Source: JAGVWT01 sp964538405 (GTDB lineage Archaea; Nanobdellota; Nanobdellia; Pacearchaeales; GW2011-AR1). From it: DNA of 58,144 bases. How positions within the stretch are numbered: the first letter of the stretch is position 1; every line of letters starts with the position of its first letter. Of the stretch, positions 16,344-23,817 are shown piece after piece. A program made the position numbers and the translations under genes. Location of the stretch: the NCBI GenBank assembly GCA_964538405.1, contig CAZIET010000001.1:1-58144 (forward strand), in the 5' to 3' direction. The notes beneath the pieces are model-generated. The model saw only the letters and a program-made list of their open reading frames with translations, did no database searches and had not been told where the DNA came from.

Positions 16344-17345
16344 TTATCCTTTAGTTTCACCTATGTTAAATGAATGTTTTATCCACCAGTCTCTACGAAT
16401 CTCTTTACCACCAATTATTACTTTAACTAGCCCACCCTCAACAAAGATTCCCTCTCCTTTTTCCGAATAAATTAGTTTAAACTTTTTTAAAAAATCCAAA
16501 AAAGGTATATTAACTGTTTTCCCATCAATAGAGATAACTATCTCAGCATTCTTAGCATCCGACCCTAAATCTGAGACCAAATCTCTCATGGATGCAGGTT
16601 TACCAAGTTTGTCTTTGTATGCTTTTTTTAATTTGTCATTAGGATGAACTTTTGGATTAATGTTTAAGACATGTAGCAAATCTGGATTTGATTTTACCTT
16701 ATAACAAGACTTTACTTCATTTCGAGATACTCTTATTCCAGTATCAGTAGCTGAAATTAAGCGGGGGTAGAAAATTATATCTCTAAAATCCTTATCAAAA
16801 ACTTTATCTAAGAATTTTACTGCATTTGATTCATCCGGTGAAAGAGTTCCACGATAATCTGCTATCAAGATAGCTAGGAATGTTTCAGTTCTACGATTTA
16901 TTTCAATGTCAAAGATAACAAAACCTAGAGCCCCTTTGGGATTATTTGTTTTATCAACATATTTGTTTGCTAATTTTATAGTTTTTTGTTTGAAGTCATC
17001 GCTTGAAGAAGATTTTAAAATTTCTTCCAATAAAGTATTATCATTAACATCAAAGTTTACTCCTGTTTGTTTAGGACCTCTAGATGTTGGAAGGGGCATT
17101 AAGTCTGCTAAAGGAGATACTTTCGTTTCTTTTTTTGCCAAGTTATCTGATTCCAAAGCATCTAACTTTTTCATAATATTTGATTCTATTGTTGATTTGA
17201 AGAATTCAAGATTTTTAGATATTGGATCTAAAATAAAAACTTTTTTCCCTACAAGATCAGCTACATTTATTTCTTTTTGATCACCGTCTTTTGCAATATT
17301 ACAGTCAAACAGTGTTGCCTTCTTTAATTTTATTGGATTCTTCAT
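16344..17345 (-). CDS. Unknown protein, last gene of the island operon
   Basis: This 333-residue soluble protein is not confidently recognised. The N-terminal 100 residues are charged and probably partly disordered. A central alpha/beta domain (LGFVIFDIEINR, ETFLAILIADYRG, VKFLDKVFDKDFRDII) has a faint likeness to nucleoid-associated NA37-type proteins; I hold that at low confidence. A C-terminal region (residues 245-330) is rich in short strands. The ATG lies 1 nt after the stop of the DUF6602-type gene, so it is co-translated with it. The spacing suggests one functional unit with the two genes upstream. Confidence 0.65.
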   Translation of the reverse strand: MKNPIKLKKATLFDCNIAKDGDQKEINVADLVGKKVFILDPISKNLEFFKSTIESNIMKKLDALESDNLAKKETKVSPLADLMPLPTSRGPKQTGVNFDVNDNTLLEEILKSSSSDDFKQKTIKLANKYVDKTNNPKGALGFVIFDIEINRRTETFLAILIADYRGTLSPDESNAVKFLDKVFDKDFRDIIFYPRLISATDTGIRVSRNEVKSCYKVKSNPDLLHVLNINPKVHPNDKLKKAYKDKLGKPASMRDLVSDLGSDAKNAEIVISIDGKTVNIPFLDFLKKFKLIYSEKGEGIFVEGGLVKVIIGGKEIRRDWWIKHSFNIGETKG

Positions 17346-17346
17346 T

Positions 17347-18090
17347 TTACAAGCATTTTACATCAAAAGTACCTAAATATTTGATAAATAAAGGAATTGG
17401 TGAAAGTGGAACATTCATATCGTTGATTATTAAATCAATAAAATAAGAAATTGAGTTTTCCTCCAATAATAAGCAAACATATTTTTCACCTTTTTTCCTA
17501 GAAAAATGTTCAACTGCTTTAGAGCTTTTTGTAAAGATGTATTGTCCATTGACACAAAGATTATCAAACATCTCTTCATCTTTTAATTTCAATTCGTTTT
17601 GTAATTCAAAAATATGACCCTTTAAAGTACTAGCAGATATGGAGTCATAGGAAAAAATATTACAACAAACTTTTTCTTTCCATTCTCCAGCATAAGTCTT
17701 TGGAATAAGTGAATAATGGAATTTTTTGATTGATCTTATATTTTCAAAAGCTTCCTTCAGTTTTTGTCGGTCTAGATTACTTTTTATTTCTACTGTTGCA
17801 CAAACCCCATCTACAGGAAATAATGAACTTTCATTGTCAAACCCCCCCATAAATGGTGAGTAAATTATTAGGTCTTCTTGACTAGACATATTACCCTCAG
17901 AATCAATGATTACCCCATTACCATAATTGAAAAATGAAGGCATTAATTCTTTAAAATATTTAGCTAGAAGGATTTCTCTATTTGTTCCAATTGTTGAACT
18001 ATGCCTACTTAACCCAATTTTTTCTGCCTTGATCTTAATTTCTGCAGTTATATTCTTGAAAAAATCGTGTATCACTTTTTTGTTGCCCAT
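17347..18090 (-). CDS. DUF6602-like PD-(D/E)XK nuclease-fold protein
   Basis: This 247-residue protein matches the DUF6602 layout: SRHSSTIGTNREILLAKYF near the N-terminus, then GNGVIIDSEG, SSQEDLIIY and VCATVEIKSNL. The pattern E39, D73, E101-x-K103 fits the metal-binding core of PD-(D/E)XK nucleases. DUF6602 proteins are often met in defence or mobile contexts. The start is taken as the ATG at 18090; a TTG at 18120 would lie inside the upstream gene. It is the middle gene of three with 1-nt spacings. Nuclease activity is inferred. Confidence 0.72.
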   Translation of the reverse strand: MGNKKVIHDFFKNITAEIKIKAEKIGLSRHSSTIGTNREILLAKYFKELMPSFFNYGNGVIIDSEGNMSSQEDLIIYSPFMGGFDNESSLFPVDGVCATVEIKSNLDRQKLKEAFENIRSIKKFHYSLIPKTYAGEWKEKVCCNIFSYDSISASTLKGHIFELQNELKLKDEEMFDNLCVNGQYIFTKSSKAVEHFSRKKGEKYVCLLLEENSISYFIDLIINDMNVPLSPIPLFIKYLGTFDVKCL

Positions 18091-18091
18091 T

Positions 18092-18499
18092 TTATCTTTT
18101 CCGGTATTCCCAAACCCCAATTTGGTTTTTCTCTCTTTTTAGAGATTGTTTAGTTACAAGCCTTGATAATAAAGGGTGAACTGTACTGGAAGGAGCTGAA
18201 ATACCTTCCTTTGCTAGTTTCAACATTACTTCTCTAATTCCTTTTCCTTGATCAAAAAAACCGTTTTTGATAAAAGACTCTAAAACATCAGTCAACTTTA
18301 TCTCCCCTCCATGGATTAGTGTACTTCTCTCCCTAAATCTTTTTATTCTTCTTTCCTTCATTCTTTCAAAGAATAGCTGTCTTTCATCAAACCTTCTTTC
18401 TCTTCTTTCAATATCATCCAATAATTCCCCAACTTCCGTTGAAGATCCTTCAACTAAAATCTTCATTCCTGTTTTTGTTATCACTTCTACTTTTACCAT
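18092..18499 (-). CDS. Winged-helix protein, first gene of the island operon
   Basis: This 135-residue protein starts with a small beta-rich segment (VKVEVITKTGMKILVEG), followed by a highly charged helix rich in Arg and Glu (residues 25-60) and a C-terminal winged helix (LTDVLESFIKNGFF, GIREVMLKLAKEGI, SSTVHPLLSRLV). The C-terminal type is common in small archaeal proteins. A 19-bp palindrome covers its start codon, which points to autoregulation, probably by this protein. Its stop is 1 nt before the DUF6602-like ATG. It may act as regulator or as a DNA-binding partner of the nuclease. Confidence 0.7.
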   Translation of the reverse strand: MVKVEVITKTGMKILVEGSSTEVGELLDDIERRERRFDERQLFFERMKERRIKRFRERSTLIHGGEIKLTDVLESFIKNGFFDQGKGIREVMLKLAKEGISAPSSTVHPLLSRLVTKQSLKREKNQIGVWEYRKR

Positions 18500-18516
18500 G
18501 TACTCTTAGAGTACAT
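18498..18516. promoter_or_regulatory. 19-bp palindromic operator over the winged-helix gene start codon
   Basis: ATGTACTCTTAGAGTACAT is a perfect inverted repeat (9-bp arms, one central base). It overlaps the minus-strand ATG at 18497-18499. A protein bound here would block transcription start or passage of the polymerase. A shorter palindrome, TTCTTAAGAA, lies beside it at 18524-18533. Confidence 0.6.
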
Positions 18517-18545
18517 ATTATGGTTCTTAAGAATTATCGTGATTG

Positions 18546-18571
18546 AAAATATATATTGGACTATATATTTT
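18546..18571. promoter_or_regulatory. Long A/T inverted repeat with probable TATA element
   Basis: Arms AAAATATATA and TATATATTTT (10 bp each, perfect) flank a 6-nt spacer TTGGAC. It lies 47-72 nt upstream of the winged-helix gene. It may hold the TATA box for the island operon, act as an operator, or terminate the upstream nuclease gene, whose stop is at 18594. Confidence 0.45.
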
Positions 18572-18593
18572 AACCATTTAAGTAAAAACTGTT

Positions 18594-19139
18594 CTATTTC
18601 TTAGGAATCATATCAATAGCTCTTTTAATTATGTCTTCTGACATTTCTGGGAATATATCCTTTATCCCTTTCTGAATACCTCCAAAGTCCCAATAACATT
18701 CATATCTATAGCCATCATATTCTTTCCTGCACATAGTTTGTTTTACATCATCTAAGTTAATAACAAAGAAATAAGGACTATGTCCATGAACAATAATCAA
18801 TTTTGTTCCTTTCCAATGATCTAAATATTCATTTAAAAAATCAAGCTTATATTCTACTTTTCCAGCTGTTCTTTTATCTACAAAGCCCCTATATTTGACC
18901 TCAAGAAAAAAAGTTTCTTCAGTTTTTGTATTAAATGCAATAAAATCTGGCATAGATTTAATCTTTTTAGTAGTTGGATTTATATTAGTTATAATATGTT
19001 TCTTTAAATCTTCTATATGGTTCTCTACTCCAAATCTTACGCATTGCCAATTGGGCATTGATTTTACCATCATTTCCACAATAGTCTCTGAAATATTACC
19101 TACTGCCTTCTTTTCCCACCACGAATCTTTACTTTCCAT
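18594..19139 (-). CDS. PD-(D/E)XK nuclease-like protein
   Basis: This 181-residue protein shows a textbook PD-(D/E)XK core: E18 in GNISETIVEMM, D65 in SMPDFIAF, and E80-V-K82 in FFLEVKYRG, followed by a Tyr-rich beta region (HSPYFFVINLDD). It is the size of a single-domain restriction- or resolvase-type nuclease. Its start lies inside the last codons of elp3 (11-nt overlap), so it is read from the elp3 transcript. It marks the right edge of the accessory island. The substrate is unknown. Confidence 0.75.
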   Translation of the reverse strand: MESKDSWWEKKAVGNISETIVEMMVKSMPNWQCVRFGVENHIEDLKKHIITNINPTTKKIKSMPDFIAFNTKTEETFFLEVKYRGFVDKRTAGKVEYKLDFLNEYLDHWKGTKLIIVHGHSPYFFVINLDDVKQTMCRKEYDGYRYECYWDFGGIQKGIKDIFPEMSEDIIKRAIDMIPKK

Positions 19140-20490
19140 GTTCTATAGATTTGTTTAATTTCTTAACCATATAAAATCCCTCGAGATTATACCCCAAATT
19201 CTTATAATAGGGGCGTACACCAACACCAGAAATAACTTTCAATTTCTTCATTTTATTCTCCTTAGCAATTTCCTCAGCCTTCAACATCAACAACTTCCCA
19301 ATTCCTTTGTGCTGAGTATCCCCACTTTTACCTAACTCCACAGCTTTACCATAAACGTGTAATTCTCTAACAAATGCTTCATCAGCAATCCTCAATCTTA
19401 ACAACCCAAATAATATATTATCCTTATTCACAAACTCCAAGAAATATTCCTTACCAGAAGAAGCATTATATTCAGTTATTTTCAAATCAATATCCAAATC
19501 AACCTTAACATTAAAACCAACTTCCCTCATCCTAATCTCATTAACTTTCTCCTTACTCTTACGGAAACCTTCTTCAATATCCTTACGCAAATCAAGTTTC
19601 TCAATACCTGAAATCAATTTCTCTTTAGGAAATTCTCTCATCATTCTCATCACTCTACAATATTCAGGAATAAGTCTCATCATCTCTTCCATTATTTCCT
19701 TAGCTTCCAACTCGGTATATGGTTTGAACTTTATCACTTTCCAAATCTTAGCAAGAGGCGAATCTTCAACAACTTGACATGGATATATTTTCAATTGATC
19801 TGGCCTATAATCAGTACTCTCAAAAATCATTCTAAACAATTTCAAATCTTTCTCCTTATTTGAATAAGGCAAACCAGGCATGATATGATACCCAACTTTA
19901 AATCCAGCATCTTTCAATCTCTTAGTTGCATCAATAACATCCTTAACACTATGCCCCCTGTTAGTCTTTCTATACATTTCATCATCAGGCATCTGAACTC
20001 CCAATTCAACTCTAGTGCATCCAAATTCCAGCATTCTCTGAATCTCTGAAGCAGAACAATTGTCAGGACGATTCTCTATGCATAAAGCAACACATCTATG
20101 CAAAGCTTTCTCATTCAATTTCTTGGCTTCTTCCAAACTCTTAGAATCCTTTCCATTCAAGGCATCAAAGCACCTTTTAACAAACTCATACTGATAATCA
20201 ATCTCATACTGTAAGAAAGTCCCTCCAAGAACTATAATCTCAATCTTGTCAGTGGGATGCCCCATCTTATCCAAAACATTCAAACGATTCATAACCTGAG
20301 TATACGGATCAAAACTCAACGCCAAAGCCCTCATGATAGCAGGACTTTTGTTGGTATAACTCTGCGGAACAGTTTCTCCTCCAGGACAATAAATGCAAGT
20401 TCCATGATCGCATTTTCTCGGCTTCAAAACAACAGTTAAAGGAGTAACTCCAGACATTGTTCTAACAGGTTTTCTTAAAATATTATTCAT
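19129..20490 (-). CDS. elp3: Elp3-family tRNA uridine-34 modification enzyme
   Basis: This 453-residue protein joins a radical SAM domain to a GNAT acetyltransferase domain. The iron-sulfur cluster cysteines are C27, C32 and C35 (CDHGTCIYCPGG), followed by GGTFLQYEIDYQYEF and RVELGVQ. The C-terminal GNAT part carries HKGIGKLLMLKAEEIA and GVGVRPYYKNLGY. It should install the carboxymethyl-type group on U34 of tRNAs. It is shorter than usual (about 520-550), lacking most of the N-terminal extension before the cluster that contacts tRNA. It follows the ProX-like gene by 1 nt and overlaps the nuclease gene. Confidence 0.93.
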   Translation of the reverse strand: MNNILRKPVRTMSGVTPLTVVLKPRKCDHGTCIYCPGGETVPQSYTNKSPAIMRALALSFDPYTQVMNRLNVLDKMGHPTDKIEIIVLGGTFLQYEIDYQYEFVKRCFDALNGKDSKSLEEAKKLNEKALHRCVALCIENRPDNCSASEIQRMLEFGCTRVELGVQMPDDEMYRKTNRGHSVKDVIDATKRLKDAGFKVGYHIMPGLPYSNKEKDLKLFRMIFESTDYRPDQLKIYPCQVVEDSPLAKIWKVIKFKPYTELEAKEIMEEMMRLIPEYCRVMRMMREFPKEKLISGIEKLDLRKDIEEGFRKSKEKVNEIRMREVGFNVKVDLDIDLKITEYNASSGKEYFLEFVNKDNILFGLLRLRIADEAFVRELHVYGKAVELGKSGDTQHKGIGKLLMLKAEEIAKENKMKKLKVISGVGVRPYYKNLGYNLEGFYMVKKLNKSIEHGK

Positions 20491-20491
20491 T

Positions 20492-20959
20492 TTAAGATAT
20501 TGAAACTTTAATTCCTAAACTGTTTACAAATTTGTGAAAATCATCTCTTTTAAGTTCAAGGGTTTCTGTATTTATGTTTGGATGAAACGCAGCAAATTCG
20601 GACTCCCACACTTCCTTGTCTATTATAAGCTCGGTCTTTTTTTCAGAATCATTGATCAAATTGAATGGGGAAACGGAACCTGGAGAAACATTTAGTATTT
20701 CCTTAAGATTGTCTTGATTTGCAAACTTTAGCTTATCTCCCGTGACTCCCTCAAAATAAATTAGATCCAAATTCTTATTGAATGGGATAATAACCATGTA
20801 AAATCTCTTGCTTTTTCTCTCTTTTAAAAAAAGGTTTTTTGAATGGATTCCTTTTATATTACTGAAGTAATTTTCTGCCTCCTTGACAGTATATACTGCG
20901 GGATGTTCATGGGTTATGAATTTTATCCCTAATGATTCCAGATATTCCTTTATTTCCAT
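20492..20959 (-). CDS. YbaK/ProX-type aminoacyl-tRNA deacylase
   Basis: This 155-residue protein matches the ProX/YbaK trans-editing family: HEHPAVYTVKEAE, GIHSKNLFLKERK with the conserved Lys, DNLKEILNVSPGSVSPFNLI and the C-terminal FHPNINTETLEL. Such proteins hydrolyse mischarged tRNAs, for example Ala-tRNA-Pro. The length equals the free-standing form. It lies directly upstream of elp3 in the same operon, a tRNA-quality pair. Confidence 0.9.
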   Translation of the reverse strand: MEIKEYLESLGIKFITHEHPAVYTVKEAENYFSNIKGIHSKNLFLKERKSKRFYMVIIPFNKNLDLIYFEGVTGDKLKFANQDNLKEILNVSPGSVSPFNLINDSEKKTELIIDKEVWESEFAAFHPNINTETLELKRDDFHKFVNSLGIKVSIS

Positions 20960-20993
20960 AATAATCCCATAAAAAACGGTTTTAAATTACTTG

Positions 20994-21221
20994 CTACAAT
21001 AATTTCAAGAAGTCTTCTCTTGTCATTTTACATTGTCTTATTATTTCCAATAAAGTCCCAGTATCAATTTCTTTATGCATTGGAACAACAGTAGTTATTT
21101 TTTCCGTTTGAGTTTCTTTTCTCATAAAATTATGGCTTCCCTTCTGTCTTATGGAAATAAATCCTGCTTTGTTTAGCGCTTTAACTACTTCCTTACCTGA
21201 TAATCTTGGAAGCTTTGCCAC
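20994..21221 (-). CDS. hicA: HicA toxin
   Basis: This 75-residue protein has the HicA double-stranded RNA-binding-like fold: LSGKEVVKALNKAGF, then the catalytic His in RQKGSHNFMRK, a short strand and HKEIDTGTLLEIIRQ. HicA cleaves mRNA when free. Its start overlaps hicB by 29 nt, with the antitoxin gene first. The proX-elp3 genes begin 34 nt downstream and may share its transcript. Confidence 0.9.
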   Translation of the reverse strand: MAKLPRLSGKEVVKALNKAGFISIRQKGSHNFMRKETQTEKITTVVPMHKEIDTGTLLEIIRQCKMTREDFLKLL

Positions 21222-21435
21222 TGTTTTTCACCTCAAAATTGACTACAATGGTATCATTTGAGGTTAACTCTTCAGGTAGGCCTTCTTCCTCTATATGCAA
21301 TTCGACCGCTTCTTTCAGATTTTTTATCGCTTCTTCAACAGTGTAGCCTTGGCTGACCACATCTAATTCTTGACACAAAGCGACATATTGTTTTTCCCCT
21401 TTCCTTATTGTTGCAGTAAAAGATTTCATTTCCAT
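21193..21435 (-). CDS. hicB: HicB antitoxin
   Basis: This 80-residue protein is the partial-RNase-H-fold HicB: VALCQELDVVSQGYTVEEAIKNLKEA is the family core. It lacks the C-terminal DNA-binding domain seen in longer HicB proteins, so autoregulation through this protein is uncertain. The preceding AT-rich stretch (21440-21475, TTTATATATTT-like) is the likely promoter for hicBA. Confidence 0.88.
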   Translation of the reverse strand: MEMKSFTATIRKGEKQYVALCQELDVVSQGYTVEEAIKNLKEAVELHIEEEGLPEELTSNDTIVVNFEVKNSGKASKIIR

Positions 21436-21491
21436 GCTATTTTATAGGCTAAAACTTTATATATTTTTCGAGCAGACAATCTTTTAAAGAA

Positions 21492-22718
21492 TTACTTAGC
21501 AAAAAGAGCCCACCAAGGTTTGCTAACTTTAACGACTTCTCCACTCGTTACATCAACATCTGCATTGATATTCATTTTTGCCTTTATGAACCACAACACT
21601 TTCACGTCTTTTGTTGCTTCAACATTGTAAACCACTTTTCCATTGTCTTCTTTCATTACAATCTCTCCAAAGGTATCTGTATCTACTGTTTCCTGGAAGG
21701 CAACTCTGGCATTGTCAGGAGAAATCACAATCTCTTCTTTTTCTCCGCTTGTCTTTACCGCATAAGCTTTTCCGGCTTTTTCATCGGTTTCTATTACCAC
21801 AACAATTTTTGCCTCTGTTCCTTGGGGTGTTTTTATCTTTGAAGCTCCCTTGTCAATTGAAAATGTATTTCCTTGGCTGTTCTTTACAACGCTTGGTGGA
21901 ATCTCTTTCCCAAAAATGAATCCTGAACCGCTGCCACCTCCAACTGCAACAGAACCGGCGCCAGATCCTTCACCACTTCTGGGGGTTCCTCCTGAAGAAC
22001 CTCCTCCAGCTCCTCCGCCCCCACTTGAAGAATTGCTTCCGCTTCCTGAACTATTGTTTGTACTTCCGCCCCCACTCGATTGATTTCTGCAAGAGCCATC
22101 ATAGCAGGTCATTTCAGAACCACAATTTAACAAAACATAAGAGCTTTGATTAGTGCTGGAAGAGCATACTGATTCATAAATCATTGTTGTTGAAGAGCAA
22201 TAGTCTACAATTTCATAGTAACCTGTGCTGTTAACGCTTTGAGCTGATCCTTTATATGTGATATTCTGTCCTCCGTCAGTATCTGTGCATGTTACATTGC
22301 TGCTTGTTTGATTGGTTTGATTGGGAGGGATGTATGATGTATTGATAACACATTCTCCATTCAAACAATATCTGTCAAAATCACAGTTTAAGATATGTGT
22401 GTCCATGCTATTATTTACACAACTCCTCTCAGAAACCGTACTATTGGTCGCACAATAATCTGAATAATTATAATAGAACAAAGAACCATTAGCAGCCCAA
22501 GTACCATTTGCAATGCTTCCATCCCCATAAACAAACGTTACATATCCGAACGTATTTGGATAACTCCCACTGTCAGTATCCATGCATATCTGAGTTCCGG
22601 GCGGATAAGTTGGATTTCCTGTGAATTTGAAAAAATCTGAAAAACTAAAGGCACTTACAAAACTTAACGAAATTAGAATAGAAATTAGAATTACTGGATA
22701 CACCACCTTTTTTGACAT
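21492..22718 (-). CDS. Secreted surface protein with two Cys-rich modules
   Basis: From the ATG at 22718 the protein is 408 residues. It begins with a signal-like segment (VVYPVILISILISLSFVSAF). Two related Cys-rich modules follow, each running C-x-DTD...DYC...C...C...C-x(2)-G-x-C, one starting CMDTDSGSY and one CTDTDGGQN. A long Gly/Ser linker and a beta-rich C-terminal domain come next. It should be exported. The upstream ATG at 22829 would overlap the divergent Nudix gene; a TATA box 22-31 nt upstream supports 22718. It has many N-x-S/T sites. The function is probably surface or adhesion. Confidence 0.72.
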   Translation of the reverse strand: MSKKVVYPVILISILISLSFVSAFSFSDFFKFTGNPTYPPGTQICMDTDSGSYPNTFGYVTFVYGDGSIANGTWAANGSLFYYNYSDYCATNSTVSERSCVNNSMDTHILNCDFDRYCLNGECVINTSYIPPNQTNQTSSNVTCTDTDGGQNITYKGSAQSVNSTGYYEIVDYCSSTTMIYESVCSSSTNQSSYVLLNCGSEMTCYDGSCRNQSSGGGSTNNSSGSGSNSSSGGGGAGGGSSGGTPRSGEGSGAGSVAVGGGSGSGFIFGKEIPPSVVKNSQGNTFSIDKGASKIKTPQGTEAKIVVVIETDEKAGKAYAVKTSGEKEEIVISPDNARVAFQETVDTDTFGEIVMKEDNGKVVYNVEATKDVKVLWFIKAKMNINADVDVTSGEVVKVSKPWWALFAK

Positions 22719-22739
22719 TATAGGATAATATCTTTCCGG

Positions 22740-22767
22740 TTTATAAATATTGACAAATCTTTTAAAG
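22740..22767. promoter_or_regulatory. Divergent promoter pair
   Basis: TTTATAAATA (22740-22749) lies about 26 nt upstream of the minus-strand surface-protein ATG (22718). CTTTTAAAG (about 22760-22768) lies about 25 nt upstream of the plus-strand Nudix ATG (22788). The two TATA boxes are about 10 bp apart, so the genes may compete for TBP/TFB. Confidence 0.5.
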
Positions 22768-22787
22768 AGTTCACTATTGGTTTTCAT

Positions 22788-23186
22788 ATGGTTCAAGGAG
22801 AGAAGTCTCTCAAGGCGTTTATAGTTCATAGACCTACAGAAAGAGTTTTGCTTCTAAGAGATGCCGACGGCGATCGTAAAGGGGAATATGATTTTCCAGG
22901 TGGGATGATAAAAGGTAAAGGGCTGTTTTTTCCAACATTTCCTTCCAAAGTAAATGAAGAAACTGGGCTTGATATAGAAATAGTGGGTCCCTTTATTCGA
23001 CCTATGTCTTGGGTAAGAATGGGTGTTACAATCAGTGCTACGGCTTTCGAATGCCTTACGGATTCTCAAGATGTGAGATTAAGCCCAAAACACGATAGGT
23101 TTGATTGGATTGATCCCAATGAGTATAGAAACTATAAACTTATGAGTGCCCTGTATGGGGTATTTGATGAATATTTAAATGGATAA
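22788..23186 (+). CDS. Nudix-fold protein with degenerate Nudix box
   Basis: This 132-residue protein has the Nudix overall pattern: a strand with LKAFIVHRPTERVLLLRD, then YDFPGGMIKGKG, a helix ending VNEETGLDI, and later strands. The Nudix box (GX5EX7REUXEEXGU) is altered: the R-E pair is replaced by S-K and the helix is two residues longer, while EETG remains. Hydrolysis of nucleoside diphosphate derivatives is therefore doubtful. It is followed closely by the methyltransferase gene. The start is supported by a TATA box at about -26. Confidence 0.7.
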   Translation: MVQGEKSLKAFIVHRPTERVLLLRDADGDRKGEYDFPGGMIKGKGLFFPTFPSKVNEETGLDIEIVGPFIRPMSWVRMGVTISATAFECLTDSQDVRLSPKHDRFDWIDPNEYRNYKLMSALYGVFDEYLNG

Positions 23187-23187
23187 A

Positions 23188-23817
23188 ATGGAAGATCAAA
23201 AAGAGATTTGGAATTCAATTGCCCAGCCATGGAAGACGTTTAGGATAAATCCTATTGAAGAAGTCGTAGAATTTCTTGGAGACAAAAAAGGAAATGTTTT
23301 AGACTTGGCATGCGGAAGCGGGAAGAATTTCACGAAAATAAAAGGAACTATCTATGGTGTGGATTTCTCAGAAAACATGCTGAAATATGCAAGGGAATTT
23401 GCTGAAAAGAACAAGATTAATGCTCAATTAATTCATGCAGAAGCAGATTTGTTGCCATTCAATGATGATTTCTTTGATTCTGTGATTTTCATAGCTGCCT
23501 TGCACTGCATTCCAGAAAAGAAAAAAAGAATCGAAGCACTAAGAGAACTGTCTAGGGTCTTGAAGCCAAATGCGGAAGCGATGATAACAGTTTGGGATTA
23601 CAATCAGGAAAAATTCAAAGATTCGGAAAAAGAGTCACTTATTTCGTGGAAATATAACAAAAAGGAATACATGAGATATTATTATTTGTATGAAAAAGAT
23701 GAATTTGTTAATTTATTGGAAAAGGTTGGATTCAAAATAGTAAAAGTTATGGACAAGGACAATCCAACAGGGCTGTATTCAAAAAGAAACATTATTGCAA
23801 TTGTGAAGAAGCCTTAA
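23188..23817 (+). CDS. SAM-dependent methyltransferase, Trm9-like
   Basis: This is a class I methyltransferase of about 209 residues. SAM-binding motif I is VLDLACGSGKNF, then GVDFSENMLKYA, AEADLLPFNDDFFD and the post-motif RELSRVLKPNAEAMITVWDY. The LPF..FD and TVWDY segments resemble Trm9/ALKBH8-type tRNA wobble-uridine methyltransferases, which act after Elp3; that match is suggestive only. The start at 23188 gives a 1-nt spacing to the Nudix gene; an ATG at 23179 is also possible. Its 3' end overlaps the convergent patatin gene by 26 nt. Confidence 0.8.
   Translation: MEDQKEIWNSIAQPWKTFRINPIEEVVEFLGDKKGNVLDLACGSGKNFTKIKGTIYGVDFSENMLKYAREFAEKNKINAQLIHAEADLLPFNDDFFDSVIFIAALHCIPEKKKRIEALRELSRVLKPNAEAMITVWDYNQEKFKDSEKESLISWKYNKKEYMRYYYLYEKDEFVNLLEKVGFKIVKVMDKDNPTGLYSKRNIIAIVKKP

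Noticed and set aside
16344..17345. Firm assignment to the nucleoid-associated NA37 family
   Set aside because: Only one short alpha/beta block is reminiscent; the length and the rest of the sequence do not support it.
13231..19139. Second copy of the tRNA-Glu 3' end as an attachment site for the island
   Set aside because: I looked for the TTCGAATCCCGG-type sequence again to the right of the island and found none in the window, so integration at tRNA-Glu is not shown.
21940..22080. Minus-strand Gly/Ser stretch with long frames on the other strand
   Set aside because: The plus-strand frames are Pro/Leu-rich shadows of the Gly/Ser linker; the signal peptide and Cys modules show the true frame.
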